Counted from the first letter of the stretch, positions 43,754 through 52,964 are shown. The stretch: DNA of 64,000 nt from Pedobacter polaris (GCF_005116505.1 NZ_SWBR01000001.1:1116001-1180000); one strand, 5' to 3'. The notes: a model not told the origin generated them from the sequence alone. Numbers and translations: made by a program.

Positions 43754-43843
43754 AAATATTTGTAGTAGTTAATTGTTTAATGTGTATTTGTTCAAAGGTT
43801 ATCTAAATAGCTAATTTTCCAAATCAGTATTATCTGGCTAAAT

Positions 43844-44548
43844 CTATAATTGGGCTAAGTATTCTGGAAGCATTTGTCTCCAAGTTGGCCAATCATGATC
43901 AGCATTTTGTCTAATATCTAGCCAGTGATTTATTCCTTTTTGATGTAAAATAGCTGATAATCTTTCATTGTCCCCTTTGCACATGTCTCTGTCTGATGTA
44001 CCTAGAACAATTTTCATGTGCCAAAGTTCTTGATTCATGTCATTTGGTACAAAATCTACTGGATTATTGAAATAAGCCTCATCATTGTAGAAACCATCTA
44101 GCTGACCAGTAATATCAAAAGCACCACTCATACTAAACATATGGCTCACTGTCCATGGATGACGAAAAGCAAAATTTGCTGCATGATAACCACCAAAACT
44201 GCAGCCTGCAGTAATTACCTTATGATGTCCCGTTTCATGTTTTGCCAAAGGAACAAGTTCTTCTAACAAAAATTTATCATACCAAATATGATTTTTAACA
44301 CGCTCTGCAGGATGAACTCCTTTATTATACCAACTCAGTTTATCAATCCCATCTGGGCAATATACCTTTACTTTTCCATCGTTAATAAAACCAGCAATGG
44401 CATCAAGTAGTTTAAAATCTTTATTTTCATAATAACTTCCCATGCTCGTTGGGAAAAGTAGGATGGGATATCCGCTATGCCCAAAAACTAGGGTTTTAAT
44501 ATCCATATTCAGGTTAGGACTGTACCATTCTTTTAGTTCTTCTTTCAC
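43844..44548 (-). CDS. Esterase (alpha/beta hydrolase, putative esterase family)
   Basis: A 234-residue serine hydrolase of the putative esterase (esterase D-like) family. It has VITAGCSFGGYHAANFAF, where the nucleophile Ser sits in GCSFGG, and the C-terminal WLDIRQNADHDWPTW with the His. The start is a GTG at 44548. It precedes the ligase genes by 90 nt on the same strand and is divergent from another esterase. Presumably it trims or releases the ligase product (inference). Confidence 0.85.
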   Translation of the reverse strand: MKEELKEWYSPNLNMDIKTLVFGHSGYPILLFPTSMGSYYENKDFKLLDAIAGFINDGKVKVYCPDGIDKLSWYNKGVHPAERVKNHIWYDKFLLEELVPLAKHETGHHKVITAGCSFGGYHAANFAFRHPWTVSHMFSMSGAFDITGQLDGFYNDEAYFNNPVDFVPNDMNQELWHMKIVLGTSDRDMCKGDNERLSAILHQKGINHWLDIRQNADHDWPTWRQMLPEYLAQL

Positions 44549-44680
44549 CGGCTTTTAGATTAGATGCTTTAAGGTATAAAAATCTATGTCAAAACACAAA
44601 GAAATAAATCTATTTATTACTATAAATCTGTGCGTTATGTAAAAATTGAATAGCAATAATCTATTTTTTAACAAGATTTG

Positions 44681-44688
44681 TACATTTG
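44681..44688 (+). promoter_or_regulatory. -7 box of the divergent esterase
   Basis: TACATTTG is an exact match. It overlaps a TTG at 44686 and so excludes that codon as the start; the first ATG after it is at 44710. Confidence 0.45.
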
Positions 44689-44709
44689 CGCAAGATTTGT
44701 GAGAAAGCT

Positions 44710-45528
44710 ATGTACACAACACTAACATTACCTACCGTTATTAAAACTACCCGTCAGCTAAAGTCTGCATACTTAAAGAGAGAAGTAGAGATAGAAATTT
44801 TCAGCCCTGATAATTTATTGGGGAATGAGCGTGTTAATCTTCTGTTGTTAAACGATGGACAAGATTTGGCTCAAATGGATATGGAAGGTGTGCTGAATGC
44901 ACTTTATGCCAAGTGGAAAATTGAACCAACAGTGGTGATCGGGATTAAAGCAAGCGAAGAAAGAACGTTAGAATATGGTATTGCTGGAAAACCAGATTTT
45001 AAAAAAAGAGGCTCAAAGGCTAATGCTTATACAGATTTTGTAATAAAAGAACTGATGCCTTATGTGCAGAGCGAAGTTGATGTAACCATTAATGGTAGAC
45101 GCGCTTTCGCGGGTTTTTCTTTAGGTGGAATTACTGCTTTTGATATTGCTTGGAACCACGATAATTATTTTGATGCTGTAGGCGTTTTCTCTGGTTCTTT
45201 TTGGTGGAGGAAAAAAGATTTAAATGCAGGTTATACCGATGATGATCGCATAGTTCATGAAATGATTCGCGATACTAAAACTAATCCTGCAGTTAAATTT
45301 TGGTTAATGACTGGGACTGATGATGAAATAGCTGATCGTAACCACAACTTTATTATAGATTCTATTGATGACACGATTGATGTGGTTAAAGAATTAATGA
45401 AAAAAGGATACCAAAGACCTCAAGATATTTTCTATTATGAAATGGTGGGTGGTAAACACGATGTGCCAACTTGGGCTAAGGCAATGCCTAAATTTTTGGA
45501 ATGGGCTTTTAAGCCCCTAATTTCTTAA
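44710..45528 (+). CDS. Esterase (alpha/beta hydrolase, putative esterase family), divergent
   Basis: A 272-residue serine hydrolase. GRRAFAGFSLGGITAFDIAWNH holds the nucleophile Ser in GFSLGG, and MTGTDDEIADRNHN and VGGKHDVPTW hold the later acid and His. MYTTLTLPTVIKT is the start; an upstream in-frame TTG lies in the -7 box. It faces the other esterase across a 161-nt gap, and both have the same domain type, so they may act on the same product or on its two ends. Confidence 0.88.
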   Translation: MYTTLTLPTVIKTTRQLKSAYLKREVEIEIFSPDNLLGNERVNLLLLNDGQDLAQMDMEGVLNALYAKWKIEPTVVIGIKASEERTLEYGIAGKPDFKKRGSKANAYTDFVIKELMPYVQSEVDVTINGRRAFAGFSLGGITAFDIAWNHDNYFDAVGVFSGSFWWRKKDLNAGYTDDDRIVHEMIRDTKTNPAVKFWLMTGTDDEIADRNHNFIIDSIDDTIDVVKELMKKGYQRPQDIFYYEMVGGKHDVPTWAKAMPKFLEWAFKPLIS

Positions 45529-45610
45529 AAAGTACTCATTCCTACTATTTTTTCTTTCTTATTTTAGAACTTCATTCAGTTTTTGGTGTTCTAGGATAAT
45601 TGGTAAGCAT

Positions 45611-46381
45611 ATGAGAGAAAAAATAAACCAGATTATTTTTGGACATGATACAAAATCAAGCAAGTTGTTTGATGTAATCTTGTTGTGGATAATCTTATTT
45701 AGTGTATTAATTGTTATTTTAGAAAGTATTCCTTCTTTAAATAAGCAATTTGCTAGCCTCTTTTTCTATGCAGAATGGGCAATCACCATTTTATTTACTA
45801 TTGAATATATATTAAGGATTTGGAGTAGTAAAACGCCTTTAAGGTATATTTTTAGTTTTTGGGGATTAGTAGATTTACTATCTATTTTGCCCAGTTATTT
45901 AGAGCTCATTAATTTCGGTTTTCATTACTTATTAGCCATCAGAATATTTAGGTTATTAAGAGTCTTCAGGATATTAAAACTGGTTAGGTTTAATAGAGAA
46001 GCCCAAAAATTGTTATTGGCATTAAATGCTAGCAAATATAAAATGGGTGTGTTTTTAATGGCGGTAATTGCCATAATGGTTATACTGGGTACGTTAATGT
46101 ATGTTATAGAAGGTGGCGAAAATGGGTTCACAAGTATTCCACAAAGTATTTATTGGGCAATAGTTACCGTTACAACCGTAGGTTTTGGCGATATTGTTCC
46201 TCAAACTGTTTTAGGGAAATTTCTTTCATCTATTGCCATGATTATGGGCTATGCCATTATAGCTGTGCCAACTGGTATAATTACAGTTGAACTAGCATCT
46301 AAAAAATCAGAAGATAAGGTTTGTAACCATGATAATCCAGATGATGCACAATATTGCAATCAATGCGGACTTAAATTTTAA
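45611..46381 (+). CDS. Voltage-gated potassium channel with C-terminal zinc ribbon
   Basis: A 256-residue six-span K+ channel of the Kv type. S4 has spaced Arg (AIRIFRLLRVFRILKLVRF, about residues 110-128). The pore loop contains the selectivity filter TTVGFGD near residue 192, followed by S6 (AMIMGYAIIAVPTGIITVE). The last 20 residues are CNHDNPDDAQYCNQCGLKF, a zinc-ribbon-like C/H plus CxxC motif, unusual for a channel. A cytoplasmic metal or redox sensor is possible (inference). Confidence 0.92.
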   Translation: MREKINQIIFGHDTKSSKLFDVILLWIILFSVLIVILESIPSLNKQFASLFFYAEWAITILFTIEYILRIWSSKTPLRYIFSFWGLVDLLSILPSYLELINFGFHYLLAIRIFRLLRVFRILKLVRFNREAQKLLLALNASKYKMGVFLMAVIAIMVILGTLMYVIEGGENGFTSIPQSIYWAIVTVTTVGFGDIVPQTVLGKFLSSIAMIMGYAIIAVPTGIITVELASKKSEDKVCNHDNPDDAQYCNQCGLKF

Positions 46382-46425
46382 CCCCTGTCTTCGCGTTCTT
46401 CCTTATTTTAGATAAAAACGTATCA

Positions 46426-46525
46426 TTTCACCGTCGCTTCACCGTCAATCCTATGTCGGTTGACCGTCGAAAAGCCTATTTCGACGGTCAACCGACGGTA
46501 TACCGAGCCTATACGGACGGTGAAA
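46426..46525. repeat. Nested palindromic element
   Basis: Outer arms TTTCACCGTC (46426-46435) and GACGGTGAAA (46516-46525) are perfect. Inner 18-bp arms are 46455-46472 and 46479-46496, also perfect, with a 6-nt loop AGCCTA. Three CCTAT and several ACCGTC units lie between. GC content is higher than its surroundings. It is a MITE/REP-like element between two genes. Confidence 0.8.
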
Positions 46526-46644
46526 GGACAACAGACTATTCTGTATTCTTCAATTTATGTCATAAAATAAAGTATCAATTCTATTGATAAGCAGATTGAT
46601 ATTAGTGATTTTCTTTCGCCTTGGCTAAACTGTAATTTCATAGC

Positions 46645-47100
46645 ATGATAAAAGGATTATTCGAAACTCACCTATTTGTAGAGAACTTAGAAAGGTCAGT
46701 TGATTTTTACAAAAATGTTTTAGGACTAACAGCATGTGGATATAACGATGAACGAAGAATTGCCTTTTTTTGGATAGGTAAACCAAAAGAGGCAATGCTT
46801 GGCTTGTGGGAAAAGCCAAAAGACCAAATAGATATCAGGCATTTTGCATTTAGATGTGATGTTAATGATGTATTGAATAAATCTGTTAAGTTTTTAAAAG
46901 AAAATAACCTAAAGTCTTACAATTTTTTAAAAGATGGAAATGAAAAGCCAATGGTTTTTGCTTGGATGCCAGCACTTGCTATTTATTTTAAAGATCCAGA
47001 TGGGCATGATTTAGAATTTATTGCGATATTAGAGGGAGAAGGCCGGCCGGAATTAGGAGTTGTTTCTTATGAGGATTGGCTAAAATTAACCGCTCAATAA
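46645..47100 (+). CDS. VOC (glyoxalase/bleomycin resistance) family protein
   Basis: A 151-residue metalloprotein of the vicinal-oxygen-chelate family. The two half-motifs THLFVENLERSVDFYKNVLGL (metal His) and FKDPDGHDLEFIA (metal Glu) are present, with RHFAFRC supplying the middle His. Its substrate is unknown. Its stop TAA abuts the ATG of the next Crp-family gene, so they form a two-gene unit. Confidence 0.9.
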   Translation: MIKGLFETHLFVENLERSVDFYKNVLGLTACGYNDERRIAFFWIGKPKEAMLGLWEKPKDQIDIRHFAFRCDVNDVLNKSVKFLKENNLKSYNFLKDGNEKPMVFAWMPALAIYFKDPDGHDLEFIAILEGEGRPELGVVSYEDWLKLTAQ

Positions 47101-47688
47101 ATGCAAGAAATAGACATCGTCGCTTATGCCTTCTCCCAATTTGCCAAAATGGATAATGCAGAATTTGAACTTTCAAAGCCTCATTGGAAATTAAAACATT
47201 ATAAAAAAGGAGAGTTTTACAACCAACATAGAACCGTTTGTAAGTTTTTAGGATTCATTATAGATGGCGTATTTCGCTCTTATGTGGTAGATGAAAAAAG
47301 TGGCGAAGAGAAAAATGTCTTTCTGTATTCTGGCAATCAGTTTGTAGTTACTTTTAAAAGTTTCATTAATCAAATGCCCTGCGATTACCACACGCAAGCC
47401 ATGACAGATGCAACTGTTGTTTACATTCATATTGACGATTTACTACAACTATACCAACAATCTCACCAATGGGAAACTTTTGGTAGGCTTTTAGCACAAG
47501 AAGCCTTTAACATTGCCATGGATAGAGCGGAGAGTTTTGTTTTTAAAACGCCAGAGCAACGTTATCTCGATTTAATTAAATACCACCCACAGATTTTTAA
47601 CAGCATTCCTTTGTACCATATTTCTTCGTATTTGGGTATTCAAGGGCCTTCATTAAGTAGGATAAGAAAAAGATTAACAGGTAAATAA
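47101..47688 (+). CDS. Crp/Fnr family transcriptional regulator
   Basis: A 195-residue regulator with a cNMP-like barrel (HYKKGEFYNQHRTVCKFLGFIIDGVFRSY) and a C-terminal HTH (IPLYHISSYLGIQGPSLSRIRKRL). It is translated directly after the VOC gene and probably regulates it or a neighbouring gene. It differs clearly from the Crp protein at 38.6-39.1 kb. Ligand unknown. Confidence 0.9.
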   Translation: MQEIDIVAYAFSQFAKMDNAEFELSKPHWKLKHYKKGEFYNQHRTVCKFLGFIIDGVFRSYVVDEKSGEEKNVFLYSGNQFVVTFKSFINQMPCDYHTQAMTDATVVYIHIDDLLQLYQQSHQWETFGRLLAQEAFNIAMDRAESFVFKTPEQRYLDLIKYHPQIFNSIPLYHISSYLGIQGPSLSRIRKRLTGK

Positions 47689-47762
47689 CGATTTTAACTT
47701 AGGTTAAAATTATTGATGTTTTTAAGCTGGAGATTTGAGGTGTCAAATTAAAAAAAAACATT

Positions 47763-48542
47763 ATGAAAACTTTAAATCTAAAATCAAAAACAATCGTATT
47801 AGTACATGGTCTATTTGTAAACAATAAAAGCTGGGAAGGTTGGAAAGCCTTCTTCGAGGCTAAAGGTTATACAGTTTACAATCCTGCAAATCCATCTCAC
47901 TTAGGTAATCCAGCAGATTTAAGAACCAACATTGATCCAAATTTAACCAAAGTAAATTTTGTAGACGTAGTAGAAAACTTAGTAAAATTTATTGATGCTT
48001 TGCCAGAAAAACCAATCCTCATCGGACATTCCTTAGGTGGGCTAACTGTTCAGAAATTAATGGATTTAGGTAAAGGCGAAGCTGGTGTAATGATAGATGG
48101 TGCTCCTCCAATGGGTGTTATCCCTTTCGAATTCAGTTTTTGGAAATCTAATCTCACAGTAGTTAATCCGTTTAAAGGTAATTCTGTTTTTATGCCTACT
48201 AAAGAGTGGTTTCATTATACTTTCGGAAATACTTTAAGCAGAACCGAATCTGATAAAGTGTTTGATGAAATTGCGGTGCCAGAAAGTAGGGCAATTGCCT
48301 GGGGAACTTTAAAAAGTTATGCTAAAGTTGATTTCAAAAAAGCACATCAGCCTTTATTGTTCATTGCTGGCGAAAAAGACAACATTATGCCCGCTAGCTT
48401 GAATAAAAGAAACTTTAAAGCCTATAAAAATGCAGATAGTATAACAGACTTTAAAATGTTCGAGGGTCGTGGTCATTACATTTGTGGAGACGAGAACTGG
48501 GAAGAAGTAGCAACTTACGTTTACAACTGGATTAGTAAATAA
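47763..48542 (+). CDS. Alpha/beta hydrolase
   Basis: A 259-residue hydrolase. IVLVHGLFVNNKSWEGW is the oxyanion loop, LIGHSLGGLTVQ contains the nucleophile Ser, FIAGEKDNIMP the acid and FEGRGHYICG the His. No signal peptide. Substrate unknown. It lies 74 nt after the Crp gene and may be its target. Confidence 0.9.
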   Translation: MKTLNLKSKTIVLVHGLFVNNKSWEGWKAFFEAKGYTVYNPANPSHLGNPADLRTNIDPNLTKVNFVDVVENLVKFIDALPEKPILIGHSLGGLTVQKLMDLGKGEAGVMIDGAPPMGVIPFEFSFWKSNLTVVNPFKGNSVFMPTKEWFHYTFGNTLSRTESDKVFDEIAVPESRAIAWGTLKSYAKVDFKKAHQPLLFIAGEKDNIMPASLNKRNFKAYKNADSITDFKMFEGRGHYICGDENWEEVATYVYNWISK

Positions 48543-48613
48543 GTAGAGACATCAGTCTCATTTTAGTACGGGCTTTGTTTTCTAAACCCGATAGGAGTGA
48601 AAATCCTTTTACC

Positions 48614-48640
48614 AAGTCCCCTTTAGGGGATTTAGGGGTA
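48614..48640 (-). repeat. CCCCTAAA-type repeat
   Basis: AAGTCCCCTTTAGGGGATTT, followed by AGGGG, is the reverse complement of the copy after typA. Confidence 0.7.
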
Positions 48641-48851
48641 AAAGATTGTAGCGGAGAGCGGGACTGATGTTTCTGAAGAGCATTGGTTTTGCTTTACTAT
48701 AGTCTTCAACTTCGCTCAGACTGATTCAACTATGAGATTGCTTCGTGCCTCGCAATGACGAATAGGGGTCAAGCTATTGACAATCAAAATTTAACAAAAA
48801 TATAATGACATAAATAGTAAGCAAAACCCTTAAAAATCCAATAAAAAATCA

Positions 48852-48859
48852 TATCTTTG
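48852..48859 (+). promoter_or_regulatory. -7 box of typA
   Basis: TATCTTTG, an exact TAnnTTTG, 24 nt before the ATG. No TTG at 17-23 nt upstream. Confidence 0.45.
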
Positions 48860-48882
48860 CGCCAAATTTATAGGCGCATTTT

Positions 48883-50685
48883 ATGCAAAAGATTAGAAAT
48901 ATAGCTATTATAGCACACGTTGACCACGGTAAAACTACATTGGTTGATAAGATTTTACACTCTTGTTCTGTTTTTCGTGATAACGAACAGAAAGGAGATT
49001 TGATATTAGATAACAACGATTTAGAGCGTGAACGTGGGATCACAATCGTATCTAAAAACGTTTCGGTACAATACAAAGACGTAAAAATTAACATCATTGA
49101 TACTCCTGGTCACGCGGATTTTGGCGGTGAGGTAGAGCGTGTATTGAAAATGGCTGATGGTGTTTTGTTATTATGTGATGCTTTTGAAGGTGCAATGCCA
49201 CAAACTCGTTTCGTAACACAAAAAGCTTTGGCTTTAGGTTTAAAACCAATTGTTGTTGTAAACAAAGTTGATAAAGAAAACTGTAGACCAGAAGAGGTTT
49301 ACGAACAAATTTTTGAGCTATTTTTTAACTTAGAAGCTACTGAAGATCAATTAGATTTCCCTGTAATTTATGGTTCATCTAAACAAGGTTGGATGAGTAC
49401 AGATTGGAAAGTTCCAACTACTGATATTTTTGCTTTGTTAGATGCTGTTGTGGCAAACATCCCTTCTCCACCGATGTTAGAAGGTACTTTGCAAATGCAA
49501 ATCACATCATTAGATTATTCATCTTTTGTCGGTCGTATTGCAATTGGACGTGTACACCGTGGTACAATTAAAGAAAACCAGCCGGTAACGTTAATTAAAC
49601 GTGATGGTAAAATTGTTAAATCTAGGGTAAAAGAACTTTATACTTTTGAAGGTTTAGGTAAAATTAGAACCACTGAAGTTAAATCTGGAGATATTTGTGC
49701 GGTTGTTGGTATTGATGGTTTTGATATTGGTGATACCATTGCTGATTTTGAAGCACCAGAACAATTACCTGTAATTAGTATTGATGAACCAACAATGAAC
49801 ATGTTGTTTACCATTAACAACTCTCCATTTTTTGGTAAAGAAGGTAAATTAGTTACTTCACAGCGTATCAAAGATCGTTTGATGAAGGAAATGGAGAAAA
49901 ATTTAGCCCTAAAAGTTGTAGAAACTGAAGGTGCTGATTCTTGGTTGGTATACGGCCGTGGTATTCTCCATTTATCGGTACTTATTGAGACAATGCGTCG
50001 TGAAGGTTATGAACTTCAGGTTGGACAGCCACAGGTTATTGTTAAAGAAATTGACGGTAAAAAATGTGAGCCAATTGAAACATTAATTGTTGATGTACCT
50101 GGTGAAGTTGCTGGTAAGGTAATTGAATTGGTAACTCAACGTAAAGGTGAGTTGTTAATCATGGAGCCAAAAGGCGATTTACAACACTTAGAATTCGAAA
50201 TTCCAGCTCGTGGTATTATCGGTTTACGTAACAACGTATTAACTGCAACTGCTGGTGAGGCAATTATGGCTCACCGTTTTAAAGCTTATGAGCCTTGGAA
50301 AGGTACAATCCCTGGTCGTTTGAATGGTGTATTGATTTCTATGGATAAAGGTATGACTACCGCTTATTCTATTGATAAATTACAAGATAGAGGTCGTTTC
50401 TTTGTAGATCCAGGAGTTGATATTTACGAAGGACAAATTTTGGGAGAGCACATCCGTGATAATGATTTGGTAATCAACATTGTTAAAGGGAAAGCATTAA
50501 CCAATATGCGTGCTTCTGGTACAGATGATAACACTCGTATTGCACCAGCTATTAAATTCTCTTTAGAAGAATGTATGGAGTACATTCAAGCTGATGAGTA
50601 TATCGAGGTTACACCAGTAAGTATGCGTTTACGTAAAATCTTCTTAACAGAACAACAACGTAAAGCAAACGGTAGTAAAAGCTAA
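48883..50685 (+). CDS. typA: GTP-binding protein TypA/BipA
   Basis: A 600-residue ribosome-associated GTPase of the EF-G family, needed for growth under stress and cold. The P-loop [14 protein letters not shown], the switch region [23 protein letters not shown] and [10 protein letters not shown] (NKxD) are intact. The C-terminal TypA domain ([24 protein letters not shown]) is typical. It is a single-gene unit. Its stop codon TAA is the first TAA of a CCCCTAAA repeat. Confidence 0.97.
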   Translation: MQKIRNIAIIAHVDHGKTTLVDKILHSCSVFRDNEQKGDLILDNNDLERERGITIVSKNVSVQYKDVKINIIDTPGHADFGGEVERVLKMADGVLLLCDAFEGAMPQTRFVTQKALALGLKPIVVVNKVDKENCRPEEVYEQIFELFFNLEATEDQLDFPVIYGSSKQGWMSTDWKVPTTDIFALLDAVVANIPSPPMLEGTLQMQITSLDYSSFVGRIAIGRVHRGTIKENQPVTLIKRDGKIVKSRVKELYTFEGLGKIRTTEVKSGDICAVVGIDGFDIGDTIADFEAPEQLPVISIDEPTMNMLFTINNSPFFGKEGKLVTSQRIKDRLMKEMEKNLALKVVETEGADSWLVYGRGILHLSVLIETMRREGYELQVGQPQVIVKEIDGKKCEPIETLIVDVPGEVAGKVIELVTQRKGELLIMEPKGDLQHLEFEIPARGIIGLRNNVLTATAGEAIMAHRFKAYEPWKGTIPGRLNGVLISMDKGMTTAYSIDKLQDRGRFFVDPGVDIYEGQILGEHIRDNDLVINIVKGKALTNMRASGTDDNTRIAPAIKFSLEECMEYIQADEYIEVTPVSMRLRKIFLTEQQRKANGSKS

Positions 50686-50712
50686 GCCCCTAAATCCCCT
50701 AAAGGGGACTTA
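50684..50712 (+). repeat. CCCCTAAA-type repeat overlapping the typA stop
   Basis: AAGCCCCTAAATCCCCTAAA, then GGGGACTTA, begins within the stop codon of typA. It is a complete copy; other copies are at 38470, 40684 and 48614. Confidence 0.75.
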
Positions 50713-50720
50713 AATATTGA

Positions 50721-50752
50721 AGCCTGCAAGTGAATTTTGCAGGCTTTTTTGT
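50721..50752 (+). terminator. Terminator of typA
   Basis: Perfect 9-bp stem AGCCTGCAA / TTGCAGGCT, 7-nt loop, T run. It follows the CCCC repeat directly. 50753-51019 holds only the next promoter. Confidence 0.85.
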
Positions 50753-50992
50753 TTCGAAACATTAAGAAATTAATAAGGTTAAGCTTAATTTTCCCGTAAT
50801 TTCTTAATGCTTATTTTTAAAAAAGTAGTCGCAGTGCTTGGATTAAAATTAGCCCTTCTTTCCAATAGCTCTTTTTTACTTTAAAGAAACTTAAGAAGTC
50901 TTTATTAAGGCATAAATGCATTGAACCCACATGCAATTTTCTTTAAAGTTAAAATCTAACAATCTAATGGCAATTAGTATTCCTAAAGGTTG

Positions 50993-51000
50993 TACGTTTG
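50993..51000 (+). promoter_or_regulatory. -7 box of the acyltransferase gene
   Basis: TACGTTTG, an exact match, 19 nt before the ATG at 51020. It lies within an earlier in-frame TTG extension and so excludes it. Confidence 0.5.
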
Positions 51001-51019
51001 TACTATCATCCTTATTTAT

Positions 51020-51958
51020 ATGTTTGAAAAGGCATTTTCCTATTTGGGAATATTTTTTTTAACAAGCTTATCTTTATTGCCTTTAGGACTTTTGTACTTT
51101 CTGGCAGATATCTTTTATGTGTTGATTTATTACGTTTTTGGCTACCGTAAAAAGGTAGTTAGAGAGAATCTATTGAATTCTTTTCCTGGAAAAAACATAG
51201 AAGAAATCATTGTAATCGAAAAGAGATTCTTTAAATATTTGGCTTCTTTAATCTTTGAAATCATCAAGATGAAGAGCATCTCTGCAAAAGAGTTGAATAA
51301 ACGTGTGCAATTTAAAAATGTAGATTTGGTAGAAGCCTACCTAAAAAACAACGAAAGTGTACTCTTTTGTGCAGCTCATTATGGAAACTACGAGTGGGTA
51401 TGTATGGCAATTGGGATGGCCTTTTCTGGTCAACATTACCCAATTTACAAACCATTAAGTGATGAGATTTTTGATAACTGGTTTTTAAGAATGAGGAGTA
51501 GATTTGGTAATCAGATGATTTCCATGCGCCAAACAATTAGAGCTATTCAAGCTACAAAGCATTATCCAAGCATGTTTACTTTTGGGAGCGATCAGGCGCC
51601 ATCAAAAGAAGATTCTCAATATTGGACTACACTGTTAAATCAAGAAGCTTCTATCCAATTGGGGATAGAAAAAATTGCAAGAAAAACCAATAGACCTGTT
51701 TTTTATTTAAAAATCAGTTATTTAAAACGTGGTTATTATGAGGTGGATTGCGTGCCAATTTGCCTTAATCCTGAAAGTACTGCAGAATTTGAAATAACCG
51801 AATTGCATACACGCTTTTTAGAAGACTTGATTAAGGAAGAACCAGCTTATTGGCTTTGGAGCCACCGGAGATGGAAATACAAACCTGAAAAATTAGCTCG
51901 TAAGACGGAGCGTGAACATAAAGCTAATGGAAAATGTTCCAGTCTTAACCATCTATAA
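51020..51958 (+). CDS. LpxL-type lysophospholipid/lipid A acyltransferase
   Basis: A 312-residue inner-membrane acyltransferase of the HtrB/LpxL family, which adds secondary acyl chains to lipid A or lysophospholipid. An N-terminal span (about residues 8-40) is followed by AAHYGNYEWVCMAIG, where His and Glu form the H-x4-E active site. FGSDQAPSK and the C-terminal PAYWLWSHRRWK are typical. Substrate could be lipid A or another lipid. Confidence 0.9.
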   Translation: MFEKAFSYLGIFFLTSLSLLPLGLLYFLADIFYVLIYYVFGYRKKVVRENLLNSFPGKNIEEIIVIEKRFFKYLASLIFEIIKMKSISAKELNKRVQFKNVDLVEAYLKNNESVLFCAAHYGNYEWVCMAIGMAFSGQHYPIYKPLSDEIFDNWFLRMRSRFGNQMISMRQTIRAIQATKHYPSMFTFGSDQAPSKEDSQYWTTLLNQEASIQLGIEKIARKTNRPVFYLKISYLKRGYYEVDCVPICLNPESTAEFEITELHTRFLEDLIKEEPAYWLWSHRRWKYKPEKLARKTEREHKANGKCSSLNHL

Positions 51959-52140
51959 TTTGTATATCTCTAGATTTTACATCTTCAAATTATTCCCAAC
52001 TCTGCTGCTCTTATATTTATATGATAAATATAATCTTACTCTTTTTAAGGCAGACGTTTTCTAGGGATTGCCCAAATTTTACATCAACCAAACTTCCTTA
52101 AAATCTCTTTTATCTAATTTAGCAGTTCAATACAGATATT

Positions 52141-52857
52141 ATGGAATCACTACAAGGAAAAAATGCTATAGTTACTGGAGCAGGTAAAGGTTTAGGTAAA
52201 GCAATCTCAATTGCACTAGCTCAAGAAGGGGTAAATGTTGGTTTAGTTGGTCGAACAGAAAAAGACTTAATCAACGTTGCAGATGAGCTACAAACTTATA
52301 ATGTTAAAACGGTAATCGCTATTGCAGATGTGTCTGATATTGATGCAGTTAATTCAGCAGTTGGCAAAATAAAAACGGAACTTGGTGCTATTGATATTCT
52401 AATTAATAATGCGGGTGTTGGTGCCTTCGGTAAGTTTATGGAATTAGAACCGGCCAAATGGAAACAAATCATTGAAATTAATTTGTTAGGTGTTTATTAT
52501 GTAACTCGTGCTGTATTGCCAGAAATGATTGAAAGACAAATCGGAGATATTATCAACGTATCATCTACAGCGGGTAAAAATGGAGCTGCGGTTACAAGTG
52601 CTTATAGTGCCTCGAAATTTGGGTTGATTGGTTTATCAGAATCTTTAATGCAAGAAGTGCGTAAACATAATATTAGAGTGAGTACCATGTTACCAAGTAC
52701 AGTTGCAACAGATATGGCAATTGATTTGAAATTAACAGATGGAAATCCTGACAAGGTAATGCAGCCAGAAGATTTTGCTGAACTATTAATCGCTCAATTG
52801 AAATTAAATAGAAGAGTATTCGTTAAGGAAAGTGGAATTTGGTCTACAAATCCATAA
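52141..52857 (+). CDS. Short-chain dehydrogenase/reductase (FabG-like)
   Basis: A 238-residue NAD(P)-dependent oxidoreductase. Cofactor loop [10 protein letters not shown] is near residue 12, and [11 protein letters not shown] follows. The catalytic Ser-Tyr-Lys set is in [23 protein letters not shown]. It is like 3-oxoacyl-ACP reductases but the substrate cannot be given. It ends just before a palindromic element. Confidence 0.9.
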   Translation: MESLQGKNAIVTGAGKGLGKAISIALAQEGVNVGLVGRTEKDLINVADELQTYNVKTVIAIADVSDIDAVNSAVGKIKTELGAIDILINNAGVGAFGKFMELEPAKWKQIIEINLLGVYYVTRAVLPEMIERQIGDIINVSSTAGKNGAAVTSAYSASKFGLIGLSESLMQEVRKHNIRVSTMLPSTVATDMAIDLKLTDGNPDKVMQPEDFAELLIAQLKLNRRVFVKESGIWSTNP

Positions 52858-52858
52858 T

Positions 52859-52964
52859 AAAATTTTGTCATTCTGAGTTTCGAGGAATCTAATAGGTTCA
52901 ATAAATTGAAGAGCCTTTTTCTGAGTCTCGAAACAGACTGCTTCACTCAGAATGACAAAATTTT
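52859..52964. repeat. 106-bp palindromic element between convergent genes
   Basis: Perfect 20-bp terminal inverted repeats AAAATTTTGTCATTCTGAGT (52859-52878) and its complement (52945-52964). An inner pair, TTTCGAG / CTCGAAA, is also present. The same GTCATTCTGAG arm occurs at 22904. Its position suggests a bidirectional terminator role. Confidence 0.85.

Larger units (their letters stand above)
48543..48882. other. Intergenic region rich in repeat remnants, upstream of typA
   Basis: 340 nt without a gene. It holds a CCCCTAAA-type repeat (48614-48640) and a half-palindrome (48730-48762: GAGATTGCTTCGTGCC then TCGCAATGACG). It also holds the typA -7 box. Confidence 0.7.

Noticed and set aside
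46426..46525. CRISPR-like repeats of ACCGTC
   Set aside because: Units are irregular and arranged as nested palindromes, without equal spacers or cas genes.
48859..48877. GCGCC/GGCGC hairpin before typA as a leader regulator
   Set aside because: Its 5' arm overlaps the -7 box, so the full stem would not be transcribed.
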